Under the pieces are notes generated by a model, which searched no databases, was not told where the DNA came from, and saw only the letters and a list, made by a program, of their open reading frames with translations. The translations under genes were made by a program, and so were the position numbers. Shown here piece after piece: positions 35,059 through 42,911 of a stretch of DNA of 64,000 bases. The number at the start of each line of letters is the position of its first letter. Positions within the stretch are counted from its first letter, which is position 1. The stretch comes from Sulfurospirillum diekertiae (GTDB lineage: Bacteria > Campylobacterota > Campylobacteria > Campylobacterales > Sulfurospirillaceae): the NCBI RefSeq assembly GCF_002309535.1, contig NZ_CP023275.1, forward strand, positions 1,302,001 to 1,366,000, written 5' to 3'.

Positions 35059-36774
35059 TCAACTGTCAAGTCCACTGCGAAATTTATGCTCTTTTGCCAC
35101 CACAATCTCTTTTTGTTTCTCTTTTTTGAGAGTATCTTTTTCGACAAAAAGCGGTTGGCGTGTTTTAAAATGAAGTCCTGTGTAATACATAAGCGTAGAG
35201 TACGTCGAAGGGGTTGGCGTAAAGACTTGCGCTTGCTCAGGATTGATTTTGAGTACGTTGCTCGCAAACTGTTTTAAGGAGTGCATATGTTTCTCTTCAC
35301 AACCGGGGTGTGCGGCAATAAGATAGTAAGTCAAAAACTGTTTTTTGCCTGACTCATGTGTCAGCCTGTCAAAGAGCGTTTTAAATTCAACCAAAGCTTC
35401 TTTGCCCGGTTTGCCCATTAACCCCAAAATTTCATCATCAATATGTTCCGGTGCAATCTTCATCTGTCCACTGATATGATATTCCACAATCTCTTTAAGA
35501 TACTCGTAGCCATACGCTTTATCTTCACTAATAAGATCATAGCGAATGCCTGAAGCCACAAATGCTTTTTTAATCCCTGGAAGCGCTCTTACTTTTCGCA
35601 GCAAATCCAGCTGTCTTTTATGCGTAGGTCTAAGCGCCTTACAGAGTTTAGGGAACATACAGCTTTTATCTTCACACGCACCTTTGGCAAGTTTTTTAGC
35701 ACATTCATAACCGTACATATTGGCCGTTGGTCCTCCAAGGTCGGAGATAATGCCTTTGAAATCTTTATACGTCGTAAAGTGTTTTGCCTCGTTGAGAATA
35801 GAACTCTCACTACGACTTCGAATTGTTTTGCCTTGATGGACTGTAATGGCGCAGAAGTTGCACTCACCATAACAGCCTTGATGCGTAGAAATGGAAAATT
35901 TGATGGTCTCCAGTGCTTTAACCGCACCCTCTTTTTTGTGATAAGGATGGACATCGCGCATAAAAGGTAAACGACTCACTTCATCCATCTCTTCTGTGGT
36001 AAGGTAAAGTGCAGGTGGGTTTTGGATGAGGTAACGATCATCTACTTTTTGGCAGAGTCCTTTGGCTGAAATTGGATCATTATTATGGTAAAACAGGTCG
36101 AACATATCCATAAATTTAAGTTTATCAGCAACTGTTTCAGCATGGCTTGGAAGGGCGATATACTCAGCCTTTGGCTCTTTGGAAATGTACGAAAGTCCTT
36201 TTACATGTAAAGGCTGGGTACCTTCTTTAAGCGCATCGGCAAATTCAACAATGCTCTTGTCGGACATACCGTACAAAAGGTAGTCCGCCTTGGCATCAAA
36301 CAAAATGGGTTTACGAAGTTTATTACTCCAAAAATCATAATGCGTGACACGTCTTAGGCTGGCTTCAATGCCACCAAGCATAATAGGCACGGTATTTTTA
36401 AAATATTGGCGGATGAGGTTGGTATAGACCAAACTGGCGCGATCAGGTCGTTTGTTGTTGATGCCACCTGGTGTATAATCATCACTATTTCGAAACTTCT
36501 TTGTCGCCGTATAGTTGGAGACCATAGAGTCCACACTTCCACCACTCACGCCCCAAAAGAGTTTGGGCTCACCCAGACGGGTAATGTCAACATCACTTTT
36601 GACATCCGGCTGACCGATAATACCCACCTTATAGCCCGCATGTTCGAGCACACGCCCTACAACCGATACACCCATATAAGGGCTATCTATATAGGCATCG
36701 GAGGTGATAAGAATGATATCGAGTTGCTTCCATCCTCTTTGGTACATCTCTTCACGTGTTGTAGGTAAAAACAT
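35059..36774 (-). CDS. YgiQ family radical SAM protein
   Basis: A 571-residue radical SAM protein of the YgiQ type. N-terminal B12-binding-like region (WKQLDIILITSDAYIDSPYMG), then the DUF3362-type body; the iron-sulfur/SAM motif CX3CX2C appears as HQGCYGECNFCAI near residue 315. A Cys-rich region KGACEDKSCMFPKLC follows. The substrate of this family is not known. The ATG at 36774 with GGGAG close upstream is chosen; a longer reading to 36876 overlaps the divergent promoter of pgi. One palindrome copy (36200-36211) encodes Leu-His-Val-Lys. Confidence 0.93.
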   Translation of the reverse strand: MFLPTTREEMYQRGWKQLDIILITSDAYIDSPYMGVSVVGRVLEHAGYKVGIIGQPDVKSDVDITRLGEPKLFWGVSGGSVDSMVSNYTATKKFRNSDDYTPGGINNKRPDRASLVYTNLIRQYFKNTVPIMLGGIEASLRRVTHYDFWSNKLRKPILFDAKADYLLYGMSDKSIVEFADALKEGTQPLHVKGLSYISKEPKAEYIALPSHAETVADKLKFMDMFDLFYHNNDPISAKGLCQKVDDRYLIQNPPALYLTTEEMDEVSRLPFMRDVHPYHKKEGAVKALETIKFSISTHQGCYGECNFCAITVHQGKTIRSRSESSILNEAKHFTTYKDFKGIISDLGGPTANMYGYECAKKLAKGACEDKSCMFPKLCKALRPTHKRQLDLLRKVRALPGIKKAFVASGIRYDLISEDKAYGYEYLKEIVEYHISGQMKIAPEHIDDEILGLMGKPGKEALVEFKTLFDRLTHESGKKQFLTYYLIAAHPGCEEKHMHSLKQFASNVLKINPEQAQVFTPTPSTYSTLMYYTGLHFKTRQPLFVEKDTLKKEKQKEIVVAKEHKFRSGLDS

Positions 36775-36889
36775 AACGCTCCCATCGGCTTTTTTTAGTC
36801 TTATTACTATAACAAAATCTCCATTTTGTTTGGCTTTCTTTAAGATTCTTCGTAGTAATATCACACCAATTATCATTTGGAGGATACGT

Positions 36890-38155
36890 TTGAAAAATTC
36901 ACTCTATTTTAACATTAAAGTAGAAGAGGGCATCTTTGAAAAAATCATAGCCGAACAAAATACTATTGGCTACTATGCACTGCCCGATCAAGAGATCAGT
37001 TATCTCGAAGACTACTTAGCAGATTTTAAATCTAAAAATGATTACGATGCGATTAAAGATATCGCAATTATCGGTATTGGTGGAAGTTCCTTGGGACCAA
37101 AAGCAATTTTTAGAGCGTTACAAGGTATTCGTGATTTTGACAAACGCTTGCATTTGTTTGAGAGTACCGATCCTGCATCCATTCGCTCTACGCTCAACAA
37201 ATTAGATATCAAAAATACGCATTTTTTTGTCATTAGCAAATCCGGTACAACCATTGAAACAGTTTCTGTTTATAAGTATGTTCTTTCTTTGTTAAAAGCT
37301 AAAGACATTTCTCTCGATTATCGCTTTACATTTGTGACCGATGATGGCTCAAAACTGGAAGCACATGCCAAAACATTTAACTCGTTTGTTCTGCATATTC
37401 CTCTTAATGTCGGTGGACGTTTTTCTGTTTTAAGTGCAGCAGGACTTGCACCATTACTTTTGGTTGGTGTCGATATTCAACGATTACTCGATGGTGCTAA
37501 AGCGATTAAGAAAAGCTTTTTTGAAGATGGTTATATCAAAGAGACGATTCTCAAAAAAGCAACCTATTACGCTAAAAACTCCATGCACTACAACATCAAT
37601 ACCCTTTTTGCTTATTCTGAAAGTTTAGACAGTTTTACCGATTGGTATGTACAACTTTGGGGTGAGAGTTTGGGTAAAAAACAGAAACAAAGTAGTATCA
37701 ACGTTGGTCTTACACCGGTTGGTTTGATTGGCCCCAAAGATCAACACTCTTTCTTACAGCTTATCGTTGAGGGACTTCGTGATAAAAGTGTTACGGTGCT
37801 TAAAATCGAAAATTTTGACGATAAAATCAAAATCCCTGCAATAACGCTTAAAGAGTTAGAGGGGTTAGATTTGATGAATGGAATTGCATTTTGTGACCTC
37901 ATTAACTTGCAAGCCGATTCAACGATTGAAGCGCTTTTAGATAAAAAAGACATTCCTATTGACACGATTACCCTTCAACATATTGATGAAGAGAACATTG
38001 GTAAATTGATTTTTTATTATGAACTTTTGACCTCACTGGTAGGACAAATGATGAATGTAAATACGTATGATCAACCCGGTGTTGAGAGTGGTAAAAAGAT
38101 TCTTGAGGGTAAATTAATCGAAGAGAAAAAAACCTTTCCTAAAAAAGGTAAATAA
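36890..38155 (+). CDS. pgi: Glucose-6-phosphate isomerase
   Basis: A 421-residue phosphoglucose isomerase (glycolysis/gluconeogenesis). Key regions: IGIGGSSLGPKAIFRAL near residue 62, FVISKSGTTIET near 110, NVGGRFSVLSAAGLAPLL near 170 and ESLGKKQKQSS near 258. Shorter than E. coli Pgi and like other campylobacterial enzymes. The start is a TTG at 36890 with GGAGG 6 bases upstream; the upstream in-frame sequence is unrelated and overlaps ygiQ. Divergent from ygiQ with 115 bases between. Confidence 0.95.
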   Translation: MKNSLYFNIKVEEGIFEKIIAEQNTIGYYALPDQEISYLEDYLADFKSKNDYDAIKDIAIIGIGGSSLGPKAIFRALQGIRDFDKRLHLFESTDPASIRSTLNKLDIKNTHFFVISKSGTTIETVSVYKYVLSLLKAKDISLDYRFTFVTDDGSKLEAHAKTFNSFVLHIPLNVGGRFSVLSAAGLAPLLLVGVDIQRLLDGAKAIKKSFFEDGYIKETILKKATYYAKNSMHYNINTLFAYSESLDSFTDWYVQLWGESLGKKQKQSSINVGLTPVGLIGPKDQHSFLQLIVEGLRDKSVTVLKIENFDDKIKIPAITLKELEGLDLMNGIAFCDLINLQADSTIEALLDKKDIPIDTITLQHIDEENIGKLIFYYELLTSLVGQMMNVNTYDQPGVESGKKILEGKLIEEKKTFPKKGK

Positions 38156-38160
38156 AAAAG

Positions 38161-38181
38161 AGGTTGGGATTTCCCCAACCT
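38161..38181. terminator. Rho-independent terminator shared by pgi and the TerB-like gene
   Basis: AGGTTGGG pairs with CCCAACCT over a 5-base loop, with an A-run before and T-run after. It sits between two convergent genes and can act in both directions. Confidence 0.8.
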
Positions 38182-38183
38182 TT

Positions 38184-38582
38184 CTAAACGGCTGTAAAGA
38201 CAAGTGCTTGTTCATACAAGGCTGAACCCATTTTCCCCCACATTGAAAAAAGATTGATTTCTTGTTCTGTAAGATTGAAATGTTGTGCAATTTTATCGAT
38301 GACTCTGTTTTCATTAATACCAAATTTATCATCTACATGGACTAATACCATCAACGCGAGTAAGATAATTCTTTGACTTTGGGATGATCTAAAAATTGTT
38401 AAAGTATCCTCTAACACAAAATGCTTTAAATCAATTTCTATATTTTCAATGCCCATTTCAGTGCAGTATTCTTCAACAATCTCGCGTTCTTTAGGACCAT
38501 ACTCGCCATCGAGATTGGCAACATACTGAGAAAGCTGTAAAAAAGCAAATTTTTCTTCAGATTTGAGTTTCATAAGTAACAA
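38184..38582 (-). CDS. TerB-like helical protein
   Basis: About 132 residues, all helical, resembling the tellurite-resistance TerB/DjlA-N fold (EKFAFLQLSQYVANLDGEYGPKEREIVEEYC, then ALMVLVHVDDKFGINENRVID). Paired acidic motifs (DGEYGP and DDKFG) are typical of the metal-binding loops of the fold. Role unknown. A TTG at 38582 is preferred because AAGGAGT lies 6 bases upstream; an ATG 9 bases further in is the alternative. Convergent with pgi. Confidence 0.75.
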   Translation of the reverse strand: MLLMKLKSEEKFAFLQLSQYVANLDGEYGPKEREIVEEYCTEMGIENIEIDLKHFVLEDTLTIFRSSQSQRIILLALMVLVHVDDKFGINENRVIDKIAQHFNLTEQEINLFSMWGKMGSALYEQALVFTAV

Positions 38583-38688
38583 TTTGTACTCCTTTGGTAA
38601 TGGATCAATGAAATTATAGTAAAACATTTTAAATAAATATTAATAAACATGATAGAATTAAAAAAATCCATTTTGAAGGATTTATCCC

Positions 38689-39279
38689 GTGGATAAAAAA
38701 ATTCGAAAAAGTGAAAAAATTTTGGATGCAGCATTACTGCTCTTTTCAACACGAGGTTTTTACGCCACTACAATTCCTGATATTGCAAAAGCTATGGGGA
38801 TGAGTGTTGGAAATCTCTACAATTATTTTTCTTCCAAAGAGATTCTTGCTAAGGAAATCATTAAATACTCTTCCGATATTTTGGGTGCTGCAATACGTAC
38901 CGTCAATGAAGAAGAAGGGAGTGCGAAAGAAAAAATACGTAAAATCGTTGCGATTTATTTTGAAATGGCAACCTCTAAACCACAGCATATTAATTACTTT
39001 CTACGTGTCTATCTTGCGAATAAAGAGGTTTTTAAAGATGGTTGCGAAGGGATGCTCTGTGTCTCTTCTTTTGTGACAGAACTGATGATTTTTTTTGAAG
39101 AGGGCGTTGCCTCTGGTGAGCTTCGAAACCAAGATTTTTTCTCAGCATTTGGACTGTTTATGGGCTATCTTGGTGGATTTGTTTTTCTCAATGGTGAAGG
39201 CGTCTTGGAAAAAGATCTTAATTATTACGTCGATGATATTGCGTTGAATATTTATAACGCACTCAAAAAGAATCAATGA
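38689..39279 (+). CDS. TetR/AcrR family transcriptional regulator
   Basis: A 196-residue regulator. N-terminal helix-turn-helix: KILDAALLLFSTRGFYATTIPDIAKAMGMSVGNLYNYFSSKEIL (split: recognition helix is MSVGNLYNYF). The C-terminal part is a helical ligand-binding domain. GTG start with AAGGA 8 bases upstream. Its stop overlaps the ATG of the hydrogenase small subunit (ATGA), so it is the first gene of a tetR-hupS-hupL operon and is likely to control it, possibly by autorepression through AT-rich sequence in the 106-base gap before it. The ligand is unknown. Confidence 0.9.
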   Translation: MDKKIRKSEKILDAALLLFSTRGFYATTIPDIAKAMGMSVGNLYNYFSSKEILAKEIIKYSSDILGAAIRTVNEEEGSAKEKIRKIVAIYFEMATSKPQHINYFLRVYLANKEVFKDGCEGMLCVSSFVTELMIFFEEGVASGELRNQDFFSAFGLFMGYLGGFVFLNGEGVLEKDLNYYVDDIALNIYNALKKNQ

Positions 39280-40166
39280 AACACAAATCAACCATTGTTT
39301 GGCTTCAAGGTCTTACATGTAATGGTAACAGTCACTCTTTTTTGAATTACCCTCAGATGCCAAGTTTTGCCTCTTCTTTTGAGATGATCTATCATCCATT
39401 AATCTGTGGTGCACAGAGTTTTAGTACAGTACTCGAGAGTAATGAGCACTTTGATTTTTTGATTATAGAAGGTGCTTTAAGCCATGATGAGCGTTTACTT
39501 CAACGTTTTGGTATCCCTTTTTATGAGATTCTTGATAATTTTGCGAAAAGAGCCAAGCATATTATTTGTGCAGGTAGCTGTGCGAGCTTTGGTGGTATTT
39601 TTAGGCTTCGCGATCCTGAAAAAATTACGGGAGCATTATTTAGCGGTAAAGAGAAAGGTGGTTATTGGTTAGAAAAGAGCAATGTTGTTAATATTCCAGG
39701 TTGTCCACTGCATCCAAGATGGCTTGTTGAAACACTGTTCGCGTTACGAGATAGAGACACACTCCTTTTAGATGAATTTTTGCGTCCTAAAGAGGTCTTT
39801 GCGTATCTTGCGCATCATGGTTGTTTACGTAATGAATATTTTGAATGGAAAGTGGATAGCAAACAGTTAGGCGAAAAAGAGGGGTGTTTGTTCTACGAAC
39901 ATGGTTGCCAAGGACCGATGAGCCATGCTAATTGCAATAAAATTCTTTGGAATGGGGTTAGTTCTAAAACGAGGGCAGGTTCACCTTGTCTTGGATGTAC
40001 AGAATTTGACTTTCCTCGTCGCGCTCTGTTTGAGACACAAAAAAATATGTCATTACCTCAAACGCCTTTTGGTATCAGCAAACGTGCTTATTATACAGTA
40101 GCAGGTGTTGCTAAAAGTTTTAAGATAGAGAGACTTGAAAAGAAGCTGATAGATGAAAATCACTAA
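39276..40166 (+). CDS. hupS: Cytosolic [NiFe] hydrogenase small subunit (HupS-like)
   Basis: A 296-residue electron-transfer subunit without Tat signal or membrane anchor, so cytoplasmic. Cluster ligands seen: proximal C15, C102 (GSCAS) and C143 (PGCP); distal H180, C183, C204, C211; medial C220, C238, C241. The fourth proximal ligand is missing: the usual CxxC reads C15-N-G-N18, so Asn takes the place of Cys. The codons for Leu-Thr-Cys-Asn lie in a TTACATGTAA copy (39313-39322). It overlaps both tetR and hupL. Partner electron acceptor is unknown. Confidence 0.9.
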   Translation: MKHKSTIVWLQGLTCNGNSHSFLNYPQMPSFASSFEMIYHPLICGAQSFSTVLESNEHFDFLIIEGALSHDERLLQRFGIPFYEILDNFAKRAKHIICAGSCASFGGIFRLRDPEKITGALFSGKEKGGYWLEKSNVVNIPGCPLHPRWLVETLFALRDRDTLLLDEFLRPKEVFAYLAHHGCLRNEYFEWKVDSKQLGEKEGCLFYEHGCQGPMSHANCNKILWNGVSSKTRAGSPCLGCTEFDFPRRALFETQKNMSLPQTPFGISKRAYYTVAGVAKSFKIERLEKKLIDENH

Positions 40167-41496
40167 AGAGATTATCGAACGAATAGAGGGTGAAGCTACC
40201 TTAGAACTTGAATGGGACAACGAACAGGTCACCTTTGCCAAAATCAAATTTTTTAATTACCGTGGAATTGAAGAGATTTTGAAAAAGCGACCTTTGCTCG
40301 ATGCATTGGCTTTGACACCACGCGTATGCGGTATCTGCTCGCATTCTCATGCTATTGCCTCTGTATTAGCGATCGAATCTATTTTTGAAAATCAAGGTGA
40401 ATCTTTACATGTAAGCCAAAAAGCCAATGATATTCGTGAAATCGCACTGAATGCTGAGAAGATTCACAATCATATCAAATGGTATTTTTTCTCCATTTTG
40501 CCAGAACTTAAACGAGTTGCCGATCCAACGTATCACGGCAATGCTTATAAAGAGAAGCAGTGGTTTCAAGCGCAAAATGCCATTATGGAAAGTCTAAAAA
40601 TGGGGGCACATTTTACGGGACAATGGCCGCATGGCTCTTTTGTAATGGCAGGTGGCGTGACATGCGATCCGCTCCAAAGTGATGTTGTAAGCGCGATTGG
40701 ATGTTTAGATTCTGTGATTTCATTTTGTGAAGAGCATTTTTATGGCATGCCTTTAGAAGAATTTTTGAGTTTTGATTCAGCTCTTCAAATCATGTCAGTA
40801 CCTTCTGCACTCTCTTATGGCATTGATGAGATGCTCAAACAGGGATTTGATCGTTTAGGCAGAAGTTATGACCGCTTTTTAGCTTTGGGAAAATCTTATA
40901 TGTACGAAGGAAGCCTTAAAGCTTCCAAAACAGCTGTTCTAGGGGCAGATGTCAAATATGTACAGGAAAGTTTAGAACACACCTTCTTTGAAGACAAGCA
41001 CAAAGGGTATACGTATTCAAAAAGTGCTCAATACAAAAAAAGCTATTGTGAAGTAGGACCATTGGCGCGCTTAATGGTAGCAAAAGAGCCACTCATGCGT
41101 GATTTTCATAGACGCTTTAAAGATGCAGCGCTCACGCGAGTGGTGGCTCGTGCGGTAGAATGTGCCCATTTGATTGCGCGTACCAAGCAACTTCTCTCTA
41201 AGCTTAATCTAAAAGAGCCCTCTTTTTATCCTCCCAAAAAAGATATTCATAGTTTAAGTGGAGAGGGTGTAGGGATTATTGAAGCACCAAGAGGAACGCT
41301 CATTCATCAGGTGGATGTTCGCAACGGAGTCATTGAGTTATACAATATCATCACACCAACCGTTTGGAACCTTGGAAATGGTAATCGTGAAAATCCTTCC
41401 ACCGCACAAAAGGCAATTATTGGTCTAAATTCATTTACCAAAGCCGATTTTATCCTGAAAAGTTTTGATGTATGTTCGGTTTGTACGACCCAATAA
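40153..41496 (+). CDS. hupL: Cytosolic [NiFe] hydrogenase large subunit (HupL-like), no C-terminal extension
   Basis: A 447-residue catalytic subunit. L1 motif RVCGICSHSH gives Ni ligands C59 and C62; the conserved Glu of RIEGE (near residue 13) and APRGTLIHQ near the C-terminus are present. The L2 motif is unusual: DPCxxCxxH reads DVCSVCTTQ, and the protein ends with that Gln. C441 and C444 are kept, but Pro is Val, the His is Gln, and no peptide remains for a maturation protease to cut. Overlaps hupS by 14 bases. Uptake or sensory function are both possible. Confidence 0.92.
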   Translation: MKITKEIIERIEGEATLELEWDNEQVTFAKIKFFNYRGIEEILKKRPLLDALALTPRVCGICSHSHAIASVLAIESIFENQGESLHVSQKANDIREIALNAEKIHNHIKWYFFSILPELKRVADPTYHGNAYKEKQWFQAQNAIMESLKMGAHFTGQWPHGSFVMAGGVTCDPLQSDVVSAIGCLDSVISFCEEHFYGMPLEEFLSFDSALQIMSVPSALSYGIDEMLKQGFDRLGRSYDRFLALGKSYMYEGSLKASKTAVLGADVKYVQESLEHTFFEDKHKGYTYSKSAQYKKSYCEVGPLARLMVAKEPLMRDFHRRFKDAALTRVVARAVECAHLIARTKQLLSKLNLKEPSFYPPKKDIHSLSGEGVGIIEAPRGTLIHQVDVRNGVIELYNIITPTVWNLGNGNRENPSTAQKAIIGLNSFTKADFILKSFDVCSVCTTQ

Positions 41497-41512
41497 TCAG
41501 GTCATTATCGGT

Positions 41513-41540
41513 GTGACAATTTAGCCATTTTTAATATAAT
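41513..41540 (+). promoter_or_regulatory. Sigma-70 type promoter for hydABC
   Basis: GTGACA at 41513-41518 and TATAAT at 41535-41540 are 16 bases apart, a good housekeeping promoter. It lies in the 242-base gap after hupL and would give a leader of about 190 bases before hydA, which contains an inverted repeat. Confidence 0.55.
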
Positions 41541-41658
41541 ACACTTTTTATCTTCTTTCTTTGTTACATTTTTACTCTATTACTTTAAATTGCACTTAAT
41601 ATTGTTTGTTTTCTGCTGATTGTGAAACGTTTTTTGATTTAATTCTAAGTGAATAGTC

Positions 41659-41692
41659 ATTCAGGTAAATAACTATTGTCTATTTACTGAAT
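41659..41692 (+). promoter_or_regulatory. Inverted repeat in the hydA leader
   Basis: ATTCAGGTAAATA and TATTTACTGAAT are complementary over 12 bases with one bulged G, separated by 9 bases. The element ends 46 bases before the hydA ATG. It may be an RNA hairpin in the leader or an operator for a dimeric regulator; nothing in the sequence decides between these. Confidence 0.5.
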
Positions 41693-41738
41693 AATGCCTT
41701 AACTTTTTGATCTTGGAAAATTTACACAGGAGAGATTT

Positions 41739-42896
41739 ATGGAACATGCTAAACTGTACGAAAGGCTTGCTGAGCGACTTAGCAATCTTGAGAAGTTCCC
41801 CCGAATTAAGGAGGACAAATCTATTGCGGCACTAATGGAAGAACATGGAATTAGCCGTAGAGATTTTATGAAGTGGGCAGCAGGTGTTACTGCAATGTTG
41901 TCTTTACCTTCAGAATTTACACCACTTATGGCGCAAGCTGCTGAACTTACAGATCGTTTGCCTGTTATTTGGTTGCATATGGCTGAATGTACAGGTTGTA
42001 GTGAGAGTTTGCTACGAACAGACGCTCCAACAATCGATAGTTTGATTTTTGATCATATTTCATTAGAGTATCATGAAACTTTAATGGTTGCTTGCGGTTG
42101 GCAGGCTGAGCACAATTTAGAGAGTGCTATTGAAAAATATAAAGGTAAATATATCTTAATGGTTGAAGGTGGTATTCCTGCAGGTAGCAGTGAATTCTTC
42201 TTAACCGTTGGACCACATGGACAAACAGGTCAAAAAAGTGCACAAAAAGCAGCAGATTCAGCAGCAGCTATTTTTGCTATTGGCTCTTGTTCAAGTTTTG
42301 GTGGTATTCAAGCAGCTCATCCAAATCCTACCAATGCACAACCTCTTAGTAAAGTGACAAACAAACCTGTTATTAATGTTCCAGGCTGTCCTCCTAGCGA
42401 GAAAAACATTGTCGGTAACGTACTTCACTATATTCTTTTTGGCACACTTCCAGCACTTGATGCATACAATCGTCCAAAATGGGCTTATGGTTTCAGAATT
42501 CATGACCTTTGCGAAAGACGTGGTCACTTTGATGCGGGCGAGTTCGTACAAGAATTTGGCGATGCTGGTGCAAAAAAAGGTTTCTGTCTTTATAAAGTAG
42601 GTTGTAAAGGTCCTTATACCTTTAATAACTGTTCACGTGAGAGATTTAACCAACATACTTCTTGGCCAGTTCAAGCAGGTCACGGTTGTATTGGCTGTTC
42701 AGAACCAGGTTTTTGGGACAATATGGGACCATTTGAAGAGCCATTAGGTGATAGACTTTATAAGACAGTTTATGGCGATGGTGCTGATAAAACTGCTGAT
42801 AAAGTTGGTGTTGCGCTTCTCACTGCAACTGCGGTAGGTATTGCGGCTCATGCGGCAATTGCTGCGGTTAAGGGCAGTGGAAAAACTGAAGAATAA
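41739..42896 (+). CDS. hydA: Membrane-bound [NiFe] uptake hydrogenase, small subunit
   Basis: A 385-residue iron-sulfur subunit that carries electrons from the active site to the cytochrome. Tat signal SRRDFMKW at residues 39-46 sends it, with HydB, to the periplasm. Proximal cluster ligands C84 and C87 (ECTGC); the residue between is Gly, so it lacks the extra cysteines of the oxygen-tolerant six-Cys cluster. GSCSSFGG and PGCPPSE give the other two. Distal and medial ligands lie in the C-terminal third. A hydrophobic C-terminal helix anchors it in the membrane. First gene of hydABCDE. Confidence 0.96.
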   Translation: MEHAKLYERLAERLSNLEKFPRIKEDKSIAALMEEHGISRRDFMKWAAGVTAMLSLPSEFTPLMAQAAELTDRLPVIWLHMAECTGCSESLLRTDAPTIDSLIFDHISLEYHETLMVACGWQAEHNLESAIEKYKGKYILMVEGGIPAGSSEFFLTVGPHGQTGQKSAQKAADSAAAIFAIGSCSSFGGIQAAHPNPTNAQPLSKVTNKPVINVPGCPPSEKNIVGNVLHYILFGTLPALDAYNRPKWAYGFRIHDLCERRGHFDAGEFVQEFGDAGAKKGFCLYKVGCKGPYTFNNCSRERFNQHTSWPVQAGHGCIGCSEPGFWDNMGPFEEPLGDRLYKTVYGDGADKTADKVGVALLTATAVGIAAHAAIAAVKGSGKTEE

Positions 42897-42911
42897 GAGA
42901 AGGATAAGTAA

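Noticed and set aside
35040-35277. Short open frames on both strands around the ygiQ 3' end
   Set aside because: They overlap the conserved YgiQ C-terminus and show neither ribosome-binding site nor homology.
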